DNA of 64,000 bases from Phycisphaerae bacterium (GTDB lineage Bacteria > Planctomycetota > Phycisphaerae > Phycisphaerales > UBA1924): NCBI GenBank assembly GCA_014192545.1, contig BJHL01000002.1:326863-390862 (forward strand). The letters are read 5' to 3'. Below, piece by piece: positions 54,988 through 64,000 of the stretch. Position 1 is the stretch's first letter. Each line of letters begins with the position of its first letter. A program made the position numbers and the translations under genes. Under the pieces are notes generated by a model, which did not search any database, was not told the origin of the DNA, and worked only from the letters and a program-made list of their open reading frames with translations.

Positions 54988-55665
54988 ATGCTCGAAGTCG
55001 GAACGATTGCCCCAGAGTTCTCACTCGCCGATCAAGCCGGCAACACGCACACGCTCAAGCAATATCGCGGCAAGCGCGTCGTGCTGTACTTTTACCCCAA
55101 AGACGACACCCCGGGCTGCACAGCACAAGCGTGCAGCTTCCGCGACAATCTGCCCAGAATTGAAGGCATTGACGCGGTGGTGCTGGGCGTGAGCGCAGAC
55201 GACGTTAAGAGCCACGCCAAATTCGTGACCAAACACAAGCTCAACTTCACCTTGCTGGCTGACGAACCCAAATCGGGCACGCCTCGCATGATCGACGCGT
55301 ATCAGTCGTGGGTGCAAAAGAGCATGTACGGCAAGACGTACATGGGCGTGCAGCGAAATACATATCTCATCGATCCTGAAGGTCGCATCGAATGCGTGTG
55401 GGAAAAAGTCAAGCCAGAAGATCACGCCGCAGAAGTGCTTGTCGCGATGACCGGCAAGGCGGACCATCAGGTCGAAGACAAGGCCGCCCCCGCTGCCAAG
55501 CCCGCCGTTCGCAAAGCAAAGCCTTCAACAAAGTTAAAGCCTGCAACAAAAGCAGAGGCGAAGCCCACGAAGAAGTTGACGAAGAAGGTGACGAAGAAGG
55601 TCGCAGCGAAGTCATCGGCAAAAGCTGCGAAACCTGCGAAGAAGAAGAAGCTCGCCAAACGCTGA
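54988..55665 (+). CDS. bcp: Bcp/PrxQ-type peroxiredoxin with basic C-terminal tail (copy 2)
   Basis: ATG 54988-54990 (MLEVGTIAPEF), with AAGGAG 9 nt upstream, gives 225 residues. The catalytic site DDTPGCTAQACSFRD has Cys44 and Cys49 at the same positions as the paralog. From about residue 160 the protein is a Lys/Ala/Pro tail (KPAVRKAKPSTKLK, KVTKKVAAKSSAKAAKPAKKKK). The pair looks like a tandem duplication. The tails may bind DNA or another polyanion, which would put peroxide removal beside the nucleoid; this is inference. A strong terminator follows. Confidence 0.9.
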   Translation: MLEVGTIAPEFSLADQAGNTHTLKQYRGKRVVLYFYPKDDTPGCTAQACSFRDNLPRIEGIDAVVLGVSADDVKSHAKFVTKHKLNFTLLADEPKSGTPRMIDAYQSWVQKSMYGKTYMGVQRNTYLIDPEGRIECVWEKVKPEDHAAEVLVAMTGKADHQVEDKAAPAAKPAVRKAKPSTKLKPATKAEAKPTKKLTKKVTKKVAAKSSAKAAKPAKKKKLAKR

Positions 55666-55700
55666 GCACCCTCCGACAAAGAACACTCTGACAAAAAAGA

Positions 55701-55725
55701 ACGCCGCGTCACTCGCGGCGTTTTT
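55701..55725 (+). terminator. Intrinsic terminator after bcp pair
   Basis: ACGCCGCG (55701-55708) pairs with CGCGGCGT (55714-55721) around TCACT, followed by TTTT. An A-run precedes it (55692-55697), so it can also work leftward for the convergent HNH gene. This is one of the clearest intrinsic terminators in the window. Confidence 0.9.
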
Positions 55726-55746
55726 CATTCTCTGATCGGTGTTCAA

Positions 55747-56553
55747 TCAACCCAGCTCCACGCTCCAGTACGCGTTATCCAAGAACGCCTTCCAACTGCT
55801 GTACTTTTCATTGCCAAGCCTCAGCGAGATCAGCGGATTGCGCTTGGGCTTGACAGGCTTGGTAATCAGCTTCATGCCAGCTTGATCAGGCGTGCGGCCA
55901 CCCTTCTTGGCATTGCAACGAATGCACGCGCACACCAAGTTCTCCCATGAATCGCCCCCACCATGCGCGCGAGGCGTCACGTGATCGATGGAGAGATCGC
56001 TGGTGGGATAAATCCGCCCGCAATACTGGCAGCGGTTGCGATCGCGCGCAAACAAGTTGCGGCGATTCAGCTTGACGCCCTGCTCGGGCAGCTTGTCATA
56101 GCCCAGCAGCCGGATGATCCGCGGCACGGCGATATCCATGCGCACCGTCTTCACCCAGTCGTGCCGCTCGCGTTCGAGTTCGTGCTGCAAATGACTGAGT
56201 TCCAACCAGCTCTCAAAGTCATAGTTCACGTAGCGACCACCGACGATGCCACCTTGTGATTCTTCCTGCTCGACGTGTATGACTTCCGCGATGTTTCGCG
56301 CAAGCAAACAAAAGGCACGCTTGGCCGACACGATGCGCGTGGCGGCAAACGCCTTGTTGAGCACTAACACTTTTGCATTGAGTCCTTCGTGGCTTTCGAC
56401 GCTGCCGGTTGCGCTCAATACGCCTTGCGGCGAGATTGACCACTCCCCCGAGTCTAACTCGTGGTCTACGTCGGGCTCGGCAGGACTCATCCCGCTAGCC
56501 GTCCTGCCCGAAGGCTGCACCTTCGAGCCGGTATGGCGTGGTCGCTTCTGCAT
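55747..56553 (-). CDS. HNH endonuclease-family protein
   Basis: ATG 56551-56553 (TTG two codons earlier also possible; GGAGG lies just upstream) gives 268 residues. The C-terminal half has an HNH site: FARDRNRCQYCGRIYP, LSIDHVTPRAHGGGDSWENLVCACIRCNAKKG, with two CxxC pairs that bind structural zinc. The N-terminal half (GLNAKVLVLNKAFAATRIVSAKRAFCLL) is like the widespread HNH proteins of planctomycetes and actinobacteria whose role is unclear. It may cut DNA. It is convergent with the bcp pair. Confidence 0.92.
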   Translation of the reverse strand: MQKRPRHTGSKVQPSGRTASGMSPAEPDVDHELDSGEWSISPQGVLSATGSVESHEGLNAKVLVLNKAFAATRIVSAKRAFCLLARNIAEVIHVEQEESQGGIVGGRYVNYDFESWLELSHLQHELERERHDWVKTVRMDIAVPRIIRLLGYDKLPEQGVKLNRRNLFARDRNRCQYCGRIYPTSDLSIDHVTPRAHGGGDSWENLVCACIRCNAKKGGRTPDQAGMKLITKPVKPKRNPLISLRLGNEKYSSWKAFLDNAYWSVELG

Positions 56554-56702
56554 GACCAACTACCTCCGGATGGAAGTATATCGGCTTCCCAACGCGAGTG
56601 ATGCAAAGGAATTGCGAAGACCGCACGCGATAACCAGTCGTTTCACCAGGCCTGTTACCAGTCTTGATAACCCGTCGGTTCGAACGTTTCGTTGAGGGTG
56701 AA

Positions 56703-58388
56703 TCAGGTCATACCCGCCACGCGCTCAACTTCTTCCATGCTCGTCAGCCCCTCGCCCACCATGCGCCAGCCGCTTTGTTGCAGCGTGGTGAAGAGGCCTT
56801 GATCGATGATTTTCTTCATCGCCGTGATGCTGGGTTTGTTGAGCACGATGTCGCGCAACTCATCGTTGAAGTCGAGCATTTCAAAGAGTGCCTTGCGGCC
56901 GCTGTAGCCGGTGCGCAAGCAGCGTCCGCAGCCGGTAGCCGTGAAGACTTTGCTCTTGCCTTGCAGCCATCGGCCCATGCGCGTGGCTTGGCCGGGCGTG
57001 ACGGCAACCTCGCGCCGGCAGGAGGGGCACAGTGCCCGCACCAGTCGTTGGGCGAGGACCAGGTTGAGCGAGTTGGCGACGAGGTATGGCTCGATTTTCA
57101 AATCGAGCAAGCGGAAGACCGCCGTGATGCTGTCCTTGCTGTGCACGCTGCTGAAAACCAGGTGCCCCGTGAGAGCCGCTTGCATGCCTGTGCGCGCGGT
57201 TTCTTCGTCGCGAATTTCGCCCACCAAGATCACGTCGGGGTCTTGCCGCAGCACACTGCGAAGCAGCGCACCGAAGCTGTTGCCCTTCATGTCATCAACC
57301 GGAATCTGCGTGACGCCCGAAAGCTGATATTCAACCGGGTCTTCAATCGTGATGACGTTGTGGCTTTGCCTGTCAATTTCGCGGATGAAGTTATACAGCG
57401 ACGTTGTCTTTCCGCTACCCGTGGGGCCGCAGGTCAAAATCAAACCGCTGTCTTGATTCAGCACCTGCCGGCAGCGATCTTCCATGTATCCGGCGAGGCC
57501 CAAGTCCTTGATGCTGCCGGGAGAACCTCGCTGGTCGAGGATGCGCAGCACGAGCTTCTGCCCGTGCATGCTGGGCGTAAAGCTCACGCGATACTCCACC
57601 CGGCGATCTGGAAAAACACTCGAAAAGTGGCCGTCCTGCACCGCGTCGCGCCCCTGCACGTGCATCTGCGACGCGCTCTTGATCACGCCGTACGACAGTT
57701 CGCCCACGCGCTTGGGCAACTCGATGATCGGCACCATCTCGCCGTCCACGCGCATGCGGATGTTGTAGAAATCGCCCTTGGGTTCAAAGTGAATATCCGT
57801 TGCCCGGCTCTTGCTCGACAACTGCAGCAACATGCGCACAGCGTTGGGGCCGTCACTGGTTCCCGTCAGCACGTCCGTCGGCGCGCCGTTGGCGTCGATC
57901 AAACTCACCGCCTCCATCATCTCCTTGGGAGGCAAATCACGAATCGCCTGCGCGATCTCAAACATCCACCCCACTTCACGTGATGCGGTCAGCGGGGCCT
58001 GTGCCGTTACTTCAGGTGGTGCATCTTGCAGCACTTCGTTCACGCTGCGCACCGGCTTCTCGCCCGGCGAGTGTTCCACATGAATCATGAACTCATGCTG
58101 CCCAACCCGCAACACATCACCACTCTTTAGCGGGCTTTCCTCGATACGAATTTCGTTCAGTTTGGTGCCGTTGCGGCTTCCTAAATCGCGGACGCGGAAT
58201 CCGCCGCGGCCGTCGGATTCCACCAGCGCGTGTTTCCGGCTGGCCTGGTCGTCAAGTAATGGCACAACATTCTCAGTTCCCCGGCCGATGGTGATTTTGG
58301 CGTCGGAGAGAACCAGAGGCTTGCTGTTTCCGCGGAGTGGTTGCAGCTTCCAAGTAGGCATTGCCGACATCGTAGAGGTTTGGACCAT
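56703..58388 (-). CDS. FHA domain fused to GspE/PilB-type secretion ATPase
   Basis: ATG 58386-58388 gives 561 residues; starts six and nine codons later are also possible. An N-terminal FHA domain has IGRG at 34-37, SRKH at 50-53 and GSRNGT at 70-75, replacing the usual GspE N-domain. A linker with SVNEVLQDAPPEV leads to a GspE/PilB core: ATDIHFEP, Walker A GPTGSGKTT at 321-329, Asp box ITIEDPVEYQ, Walker B DPDVILVGEIRD, His box HLVFSSVHSKD and a tetra-Cys zinc site (CPSC, CGRC). It should power assembly of a pilus or type II system under phospho-threonine control. No partner genes are near. Confidence 0.93.
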   Translation of the reverse strand: MVQTSTMSAMPTWKLQPLRGNSKPLVLSDAKITIGRGTENVVPLLDDQASRKHALVESDGRGGFRVRDLGSRNGTKLNEIRIEESPLKSGDVLRVGQHEFMIHVEHSPGEKPVRSVNEVLQDAPPEVTAQAPLTASREVGWMFEIAQAIRDLPPKEMMEAVSLIDANGAPTDVLTGTSDGPNAVRMLLQLSSKSRATDIHFEPKGDFYNIRMRVDGEMVPIIELPKRVGELSYGVIKSASQMHVQGRDAVQDGHFSSVFPDRRVEYRVSFTPSMHGQKLVLRILDQRGSPGSIKDLGLAGYMEDRCRQVLNQDSGLILTCGPTGSGKTTSLYNFIREIDRQSHNVITIEDPVEYQLSGVTQIPVDDMKGNSFGALLRSVLRQDPDVILVGEIRDEETARTGMQAALTGHLVFSSVHSKDSITAVFRLLDLKIEPYLVANSLNLVLAQRLVRALCPSCRREVAVTPGQATRMGRWLQGKSKVFTATGCGRCLRTGYSGRKALFEMLDFNDELRDIVLNKPSITAMKKIIDQGLFTTLQQSGWRMVGEGLTSMEEVERVAGMT

Positions 58389-58523
58389 GCCACGTTGTAC
58401 CGGTTGGTTGATGATCGGCTGAGCGATTCTTGGGGTATGCCGGACATCAAGTCTGGCCCGATTGCTTCGCGGCGGACACCGATTCAGCCGATACAACTCT
58501 CTCCAGCCCTGTAGGATTCGCAT

Positions 58524-59810
58524 ATGCCCCCATCCGCCTCCCCCACTTCCTTCCCGAAAGACAAAATTCGCGTGGTCCTGCTCGAGGGCGTACACCCTCG
58601 CGGCGTCGCCATGTTCAAGGGCGAAGGTTTCAGCGTCGAGACCAGTCCGAAAAGTCCCGACGAGCCCACGCTTCGCAAGATGCTCGCCAACGCCCACGTG
58701 CTGGGTCTGCGCAGCAAAACCCAGCTCACTCGGCAACTGCTCGACGCCGCTCCGCGCCTGCTCACCGTCGGCTGCTTTTGCATCGGGACCGATCAAGTTG
58801 ATCTCGCGGCCGCTCGCGCCAAGGGCATCGCGGTGTTCAACGCGCCATTCAGCAACACGCGCAGTGTCGCGGAACTAACGCTGTGCGAAGTTGTCGCGCT
58901 GTATCGCCAACTCACCGTCAAGAGCCAGCAGATGCACAAGGGGGAATGGGACAAGTCCGCCGCTGGCGCGCACGAAGTCCGTGGTCGCACGCTGGGTATT
59001 GTGGGATATGGCCACATTGGTAGCCAGGTCAGCATTCTCGCCGAAGCGCTGGGCATGCGCGTCATTTACTTTGACGTGCAATCCAAACTGCCCCTTGGCA
59101 ACGCCCGCGCGGTGCGAACGCTCGCCGAGTTACTGAAAGAGTCCGACATCGTCACGTTGCACGTGCCCAGCGACCCCACCACGCTCAATATGATCGGCGC
59201 CAAGCAGCTCAAACTCATGAAGCCCGGCGCGTTCCTCATCAACAACGCTCGCGGCGGCGTCGTGAACGTTGATGCTCTCGCTGCCTCGCTGAAGGATGGA
59301 CACATCGCCGGCGCTGCTGTCGATGTCTTCCCCGTCGAACCAGCGGGCAAAGGTGAGTCGTTCCTGAGCCCGCTCTGCGGCTTGCCCAACGTCATCCTCA
59401 CGCCTCACATCGGCGGCAGCACGGAAGAGGCGCAGGAAACCATCTCCATCGATGTGGCTGAAAAGCTGCTCAAATTTGTCAACGTGGGCTCAACCGCCGG
59501 TGCCGTCAACGTGCCGCAAGTGGAACTGCCTGACCAAGGCAGTGACGACAGCGATGAAGAAACTCGCGGCTCGCGCAAGGCGACCGGTCGCCGGCATCGC
59601 ATCCTGCACTTTCACAAAAACGTACCCGGTGTGCTGAGCAAAATGCATGCAATCATCGCAGGACTTGGCGCAAACATCAGTGGCGAATACCTCCGCACGC
59701 ACGAAGAAATCGGGTACGTCGTGCTCGACGTTGAACCCACCGATGGTGAGAAAGTTCTCGCCAAGCTGCGCGATATTCCTGAGACCATCAAGGTGCGATT
59801 GCTCTGGTAA
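58524..59810 (+). CDS. serA: D-3-phosphoglycerate dehydrogenase
   Basis: The 428-residue protein begins MPPSASPTSFPKDKIRVVLLEG. NAD-binding GYGHIGSQVSILAEALGM, catalytic Arg in NNARGGVVN, Glu in VFPVEPAG and His in LTPHIGGSTEEAQ are present. A short acidic linker (DQGSDDSDEETRG) leads to a C-terminal ACT domain (HRILHFHKNVPGVLSKMHAIIAGLGANI) for serine feedback. The form is that of E. coli SerA (about 410 residues). It commits 3-phosphoglycerate to serine. It is divergent from the FHA-ATPase and converges on the methyltransferase gene 9 bp away. Confidence 0.96.
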   Translation: MPPSASPTSFPKDKIRVVLLEGVHPRGVAMFKGEGFSVETSPKSPDEPTLRKMLANAHVLGLRSKTQLTRQLLDAAPRLLTVGCFCIGTDQVDLAAARAKGIAVFNAPFSNTRSVAELTLCEVVALYRQLTVKSQQMHKGEWDKSAAGAHEVRGRTLGIVGYGHIGSQVSILAEALGMRVIYFDVQSKLPLGNARAVRTLAELLKESDIVTLHVPSDPTTLNMIGAKQLKLMKPGAFLINNARGGVVNVDALAASLKDGHIAGAAVDVFPVEPAGKGESFLSPLCGLPNVILTPHIGGSTEEAQETISIDVAEKLLKFVNVGSTAGAVNVPQVELPDQGSDDSDEETRGSRKATGRRHRILHFHKNVPGVLSKMHAIIAGLGANISGEYLRTHEEIGYVVLDVEPTDGEKVLAKLRDIPETIKVRLLW

Positions 59811-59819
59811 GCACTTTGC

Positions 59820-60710
59820 TTACTTGCGTGCGGCAAAGTACAGCACCGCAGGATCGTCAATCTCATCGCCCTCACCCAAGGGCCTCGTGTAAACGTTGCC
59901 GTGTTGATCCACCGCATCACCCACGCGGTCATACATCTCGACACGCTTGAAGCCCGCTTCAAGCATCGCCTCTCGCAGTTCCGGGGGCGACCACAGCCGC
60001 CAGTGATACGTAAACGCATCGCGCATCACCAGCGGCGTGCGCTTCGCACGCGGCAATTCAAAGTGAATCGCATTACGCACGATTCCCGTCGTCACGTCCA
60101 CGCTGCGCTGCTCCCATACATACACAAACGTTCCCGAGCCAATCTCCTTGGGCACGCGCACCACCACACGCTGCTCATCGGCGATGAACACCGATGAACC
60201 AACATACATGTCGCACACGAACGTTCCTTTGCTTCGCAGGCAAGCCCGCGCATGCTTCAAGTAGGCAACAAGCTCGCGCCTTGTGTGAAAGTACCCAACC
60301 GCGAAATTCGTCGCCGCGAGTATGTCGCACGTCAACTTGCACGCCATGACATCTCGAGTTACAACGCTCAGTCCGGGCGTCTTTGCGATGCGTTTGGTTA
60401 CCGCTGCATCGAAGTCAATCGCGACCGCCTCGCGAAGGCGCGATGTTCTGGTCGACTGAGTCTTCTTCCACGCTGCTGTCATCACATCAGTCGCCGGATC
60501 AACACTCTGCGCGACCCAAGCCCGCGCCAATGCGGCAGTACCCGAAAAATCCTCGCGCATGACGCGGGCAGTTGGAGCCAAGCTCCCAAAGAAGGTCGCG
60601 AGGCTCTGCGCGTTGGTTACTGATATCTCATACATCAAGAACTTGTCCCACCATGCCGGTGGTTTGCTAATGGCTTTGCGAGCCGCTGATGAGCGATGTG
60701 AAGCGAGCAT
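59820..60710 (-). CDS. Class I SAM-dependent methyltransferase
   Basis: The 296-residue protein has a SAM-binding fold: VMREDFSGTAALARAW (motif I), AVAIDFDAAV (motif II) and CDILAATNFAVGYFHTRRELVAYLKHARACLRSKGTFVCDMY (post-I and motif IV/V). A C-terminal substrate region contains TYHWRLWSPPELREAMLEAGFKRVEMYDR. The substrate is not identifiable; small-molecule and protein targets are both possible. The start MLASHRSSAARK has a basic tail of about 20 residues that may be extra; MYEISVTNAQSL could be the true N-terminus. Confidence 0.85.
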   Translation of the reverse strand: MLASHRSSAARKAISKPPAWWDKFLMYEISVTNAQSLATFFGSLAPTARVMREDFSGTAALARAWVAQSVDPATDVMTAAWKKTQSTRTSRLREAVAIDFDAAVTKRIAKTPGLSVVTRDVMACKLTCDILAATNFAVGYFHTRRELVAYLKHARACLRSKGTFVCDMYVGSSVFIADEQRVVVRVPKEIGSGTFVYVWEQRSVDVTTGIVRNAIHFELPRAKRTPLVMRDAFTYHWRLWSPPELREAMLEAGFKRVEMYDRVGDAVDQHGNVYTRPLGEGDEIDDPAVLYFAARK

Positions 60711-60763
60711 GATGGGAGCGTAGAAGCCCCGCGTACATCAACCCGCCGAGTCCAACTAGAAAC

Positions 60764-61936
60764 TCAGAAGTCGCGGCGCGAGAAGATAACACAGCATGCC
60801 AGCAGCACGATGCCTGTAAATGCGATTGACGTTCCCAATATCCATCCTGTAGAACGCGTCAGCAAAACATCTTCAACGCGAGTTTCCACGTCGATGTCAC
60901 CTCTGCGAGCTTTTCCATCTTCTCGCTCGCCTCGTGGCCTGCCGTCAACCTCCTCCGAGAATCGCCGGAGTATTGCACGATCCTCGTCGTTGATCACATG
61001 CCGATCGAGCAACCCGATAGTCTCGGATGTCTTGGGGAAAACCGTCTTGGCTGCGAACGCAAAGCTGTAATACCTTTTCCAGTCCGCCGCAGCTTTCACT
61101 GCATCTTTCTGGCTCTGCCGCACAATTCGCAGCGGATAGCTCGCAGCCTCAAGCTCGTCCGCGGCACCATCCGGCAGTTTGCCGTCAACCAGCAAATCTT
61201 CGCCAGCGGCTTTGCGTTTCGCGAGCACTTCCGCCGCCTTCTTCTCCTCGACTTCTAATCTCGCGTTCGTTCGTTCAAGCGTCAACACGGCTGCCTCGCG
61301 CTGCCCGAGAAAAATCCCTTCGGTCGTGTTGAGCAGAAACAATGCGAACCAGATGAGCATCGTCAGCAGCAGACTCGCGATCGTGCTGCGCGTCAACAGT
61401 CCGAGCAGCGATTGAATGCTGAAGAGATACGAAAAGAACAACAACACGATCGGCACGGCAAAGAACAATCGCCATTCCCAGGCACCGCCGCGAAAGCCGA
61501 TCAGCAGGAAACACGCAAACGTAAACACGAACACTTGCATCGCGACGAACAACAGCCCCGTCGCAAACTTCGTCAGAAATAATCGCGTTCGCGAAATCGG
61601 CTTGCTAAGCGTGAGTTCAATACTGCCACTCGCGAGAAAGTCGGGAAAAATACTTGCCGTCGAAACCAGCGCCAAAATCGTGGCGACCCACGTCAACCAA
61701 ATCGGCACACCAAGCTGCGCGAACATAAACTTGTAGAACAGTTCCGTGGGAATAAACGTGGTATTGAGCACCGGAAACTCAAACTCCCACCACAGCAGCG
61801 TCAGTCCCTTCTCGTTCAGCCCGACCGTCGCGAAGCCCGCGACGATCATGACCGAAAGAACCATCGTGATCCAAAACAGCTTCTTGCTGTTGAGTTCGCG
61901 ATACGCATCGAGGAAAAGGGCGATTGTTTGTTGCAT
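60764..61936 (-). CDS. ABC-2 type exporter permease
   Basis: The 390-residue protein starts MQQTIALFLDAYRELNSKKLFW and has six or seven membrane segments (WITMVLSVMIVAGFATVGL; LGVPIWLTWVATILALVSTAS; SLLGLLTRSTIASLLLTMLIWFALFLL; GTSIAFTGIVLLACCVIF). A soluble region of about 120 residues with coiled-coil character (RLEVEEKKAAEVLAKRKAAGEDL) lies near the middle. The partner ATPase gene is 51 bp upstream. Together they form an exporter of unknown substrate, such as a lipid, drug or polysaccharide. Confidence 0.85.
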   Translation of the reverse strand: MQQTIALFLDAYRELNSKKLFWITMVLSVMIVAGFATVGLNEKGLTLLWWEFEFPVLNTTFIPTELFYKFMFAQLGVPIWLTWVATILALVSTASIFPDFLASGSIELTLSKPISRTRLFLTKFATGLLFVAMQVFVFTFACFLLIGFRGGAWEWRLFFAVPIVLLFFSYLFSIQSLLGLLTRSTIASLLLTMLIWFALFLLNTTEGIFLGQREAAVLTLERTNARLEVEEKKAAEVLAKRKAAGEDLLVDGKLPDGAADELEAASYPLRIVRQSQKDAVKAAADWKRYYSFAFAAKTVFPKTSETIGLLDRHVINDEDRAILRRFSEEVDGRPRGEREDGKARRGDIDVETRVEDVLLTRSTGWILGTSIAFTGIVLLACCVIFSRRDF

Positions 61937-61987
61937 CGAGTTGCTCGGTTGAGATTGCCTTGTTCACGGACGTTTGCTGCCAGCTAT

Positions 61988-63049
<1,062 letters not shown>

Positions 63050-63313
63050 AAGTGTTCTCAATCGCAGTTTCGTCACCGATTTTGCGAGACTGCGTTCGTT
63101 GTTCGGATGGTGAAAACTTTCGTTTCGACCTCCGGAGCAATTTCTCGCACTTTGGTACAGTCATCGGCACATGTACCGCAAAACGACACAACGCCGACAA
63201 GCCACGTTAGGGCGAATCGGCGTTGGAGTTCTTCTAAGCTCTTGCGAGGCTTTTCAGGAAGCGGCTAGCAGGCAATCCGGTAACTGTGATGCTGTTGCAT
63301 GCTCGTTTATGCC

Positions 63314-63649
63314 TCATTGTTCGCTCTTCATCTGCTCCCCCTGCACCACCCGGCGGTCCTCGCCAGCGGCAGTGAGTGGAGCGCGATAGCCGCGTTCGGT
63401 AATTGCCGGCCGCATGTCCTCGTCGCGATTGATTTCCTCGCCGGCGTCTTTCAAGCCCTTCTTGAACTCGGTGATGCCCCTGCCCAAGTTGCGACCCACC
63501 GTCGGCAGTCGGCTGCCAAATACGAGTAGGCCAATGCCCGCAATCAGCAGCATTTCCCAGCCGGTGAAGTTGAAAAAGGCCAGCGTGAATGTGGGCGTGA
63601 ACGTCGCCGAACCGGCAGTAACTTGCGACGCAATGAGTGTCATGAACAT
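63314..63649 (-). CDS. tatA: TatA/E-like twin-arginine translocase subunit
   Basis: ATG 63647-63649 (with GGTGGAG upstream) gives 111 residues. The core FNFTGWEMLLIAGIGLLVFGSRLP plus the amphipathic helix VGRNLGRGITEFKKGL is the Tat sheet-forming type TatA/E. The protein has about 25 extra residues before the membrane helix and a long polar tail (NRDEDMRPAITERGYRAPL). It would build the translocation pore for folded Tat substrates. tatB and tatC are not in the window. It lies 40 bp after the gene ending at 63690. Confidence 0.85.
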   Translation of the reverse strand: MFMTLIASQVTAGSATFTPTFTLAFFNFTGWEMLLIAGIGLLVFGSRLPTVGRNLGRGITEFKKGLKDAGEEINRDEDMRPAITERGYRAPLTAAGEDRRVVQGEQMKSEQ

Positions 63650-63689
63650 GATTGAAACTCCACCGAGGCAGATAGAGCGAAGCGGAAAC

Positions 63690-64000
63690 TTAGTGGCCAG
63701 ACTTGTCGCCAGTTTCGGGCTTCTTCGAGTCGTGTGATTCGCCGTGCGAGCCGTGCTCATCGTGAGCCTTTACGGGCATGGTCAGCCCCACGCGAGGGCG
63801 ACTGCGATTCGCGCTGCTCACGCTCGTGTCTTCGCCGCCGTGGCCGTGCTTGGCGTGGTGAAGCAAGCCTTCGACGCGATTGAATTCTTCCGGGCCGCCC
63901 AGTTCCTTCATCACGCGTTCGCGGTTGGAAAGAACAAGCGGGCCCACGCCGCCAATGCGTTCGCCCGTGCCGCCTGCGACGACGATCGTTGACTTGAAGT
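63690..64000 (-). CDS. C-terminal end of an unidentified protein (5' end outside window)
   Basis: The frame is open from the window edge to the stop at 63690. It encodes STIVVAGGTGERIGGVGPL, NRERVMKELGGPEEFNRVEGLLHH and a His/Asp/Ser-rich tail (AKHGHGGED, KAHDEHGSHGESHDSKKPE). I do not recognise the family. The tail looks disordered and could bind metal. It lies just upstream of the TatA-like gene and may be in one transcript with it. Confidence 0.6.
   Translation of the reverse strand, partial: FKSTIVVAGGTGERIGGVGPLVLSNRERVMKELGGPEEFNRVEGLLHHAKHGHGGEDTSVSSANRSRPRVGLTMPVKAHDEHGSHGESHDSKKPETGDKSGH

Noticed and set aside
63171-63389. 72-codon plus-strand frame with a lipobox-like 'VLLSSC'
   Set aside because: It overlaps the 3' end of the tatA-like gene in antisense, has no ribosome site and its C-terminal half is low complexity.

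Overview
The window looks like a chromosome segment of a Gram-negative planctomycete, possibly from the Phycisphaerae. I infer this from the gene mix: RNase Y, a type III glutamine synthetase, KdsB for Kdo-containing LPS, RND efflux, GC-rich DNA and many lipoproteins of no known family. No 16S rRNA or ribosomal protein gene is present to confirm it.

Region 1 (1-14.75 kb) is one long co-directional minus-strand cluster for metal and toxic-compound efflux. In transcription order it holds a small secreted protein, a CzcC/B/A-type tripartite RND pump, a His-rich small protein, a small membrane protein, a lipoprotein, a Zn/Cd/Pb P1B-2 ATPase, a Cys-rich secreted protein and a MacAB/DevBCA-like ABC exporter (adaptor, ATPase, FtsX-type permease cut by the window edge). 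No regulator gene lies in the window.

Region 2 (15.0-18.05 kb) is a 2.9 kb segment bounded by two identical 45-bp copies of the 3' part of a tRNA-Lys(CTT) gene (15042-15086 and 18010-18054). It carries an excisionase-like HTH gene, two unrecognised genes and two 5'-truncated tyrosine recombinase remnants joined head to head. The repeats suggest serial integration at a tRNA-Lys gene lying left of the window, so the metal cluster may itself sit on an island.

Region 3 (18.5-23.8 kb) is a compact minus-strand replication/integration module: unknown protein, AlpA-like HTH, TOPRIM plus RecA-fold replication protein, two unknown proteins and an intact tyrosine recombinase. Iteron-like repeats overlap the 3' end of the replication gene. 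It abuts an intact tRNA-Leu(TAA) at 24036-24120.

Region 4 (24.1-64 kb) looks like ordinary chromosome. It holds a sugar ABC importer without its ATPase followed by kdsB, rny, a lipoprotein, a divergent FolD, type III glutamine synthetase, an MBL hydrolase, a YkuE-like phosphoesterase, a PQQ-type beta-propeller lipoprotein, four related zinc-ribbon membrane proteins around speA, an S9 peptidase, proS, a PdeM-like phosphoesterase, a histidine ammonia-lyase-like enzyme, two tandem Bcp peroxiredoxins with histone-H1-like tails, an HNH endonuclease, an FHA-GspE/PilB fusion, serA, a methyltransferase, an ABC-2 exporter, a TatA-like protein and the 3' end of an unknown gene.

The most unusual points are the FolD with its catalytic residues replaced, the FHA-secretion ATPase fusion, the tandem peroxiredoxins with basic tails, the clustered zinc-ribbon membrane paralogs and the iterons inside the replication gene.
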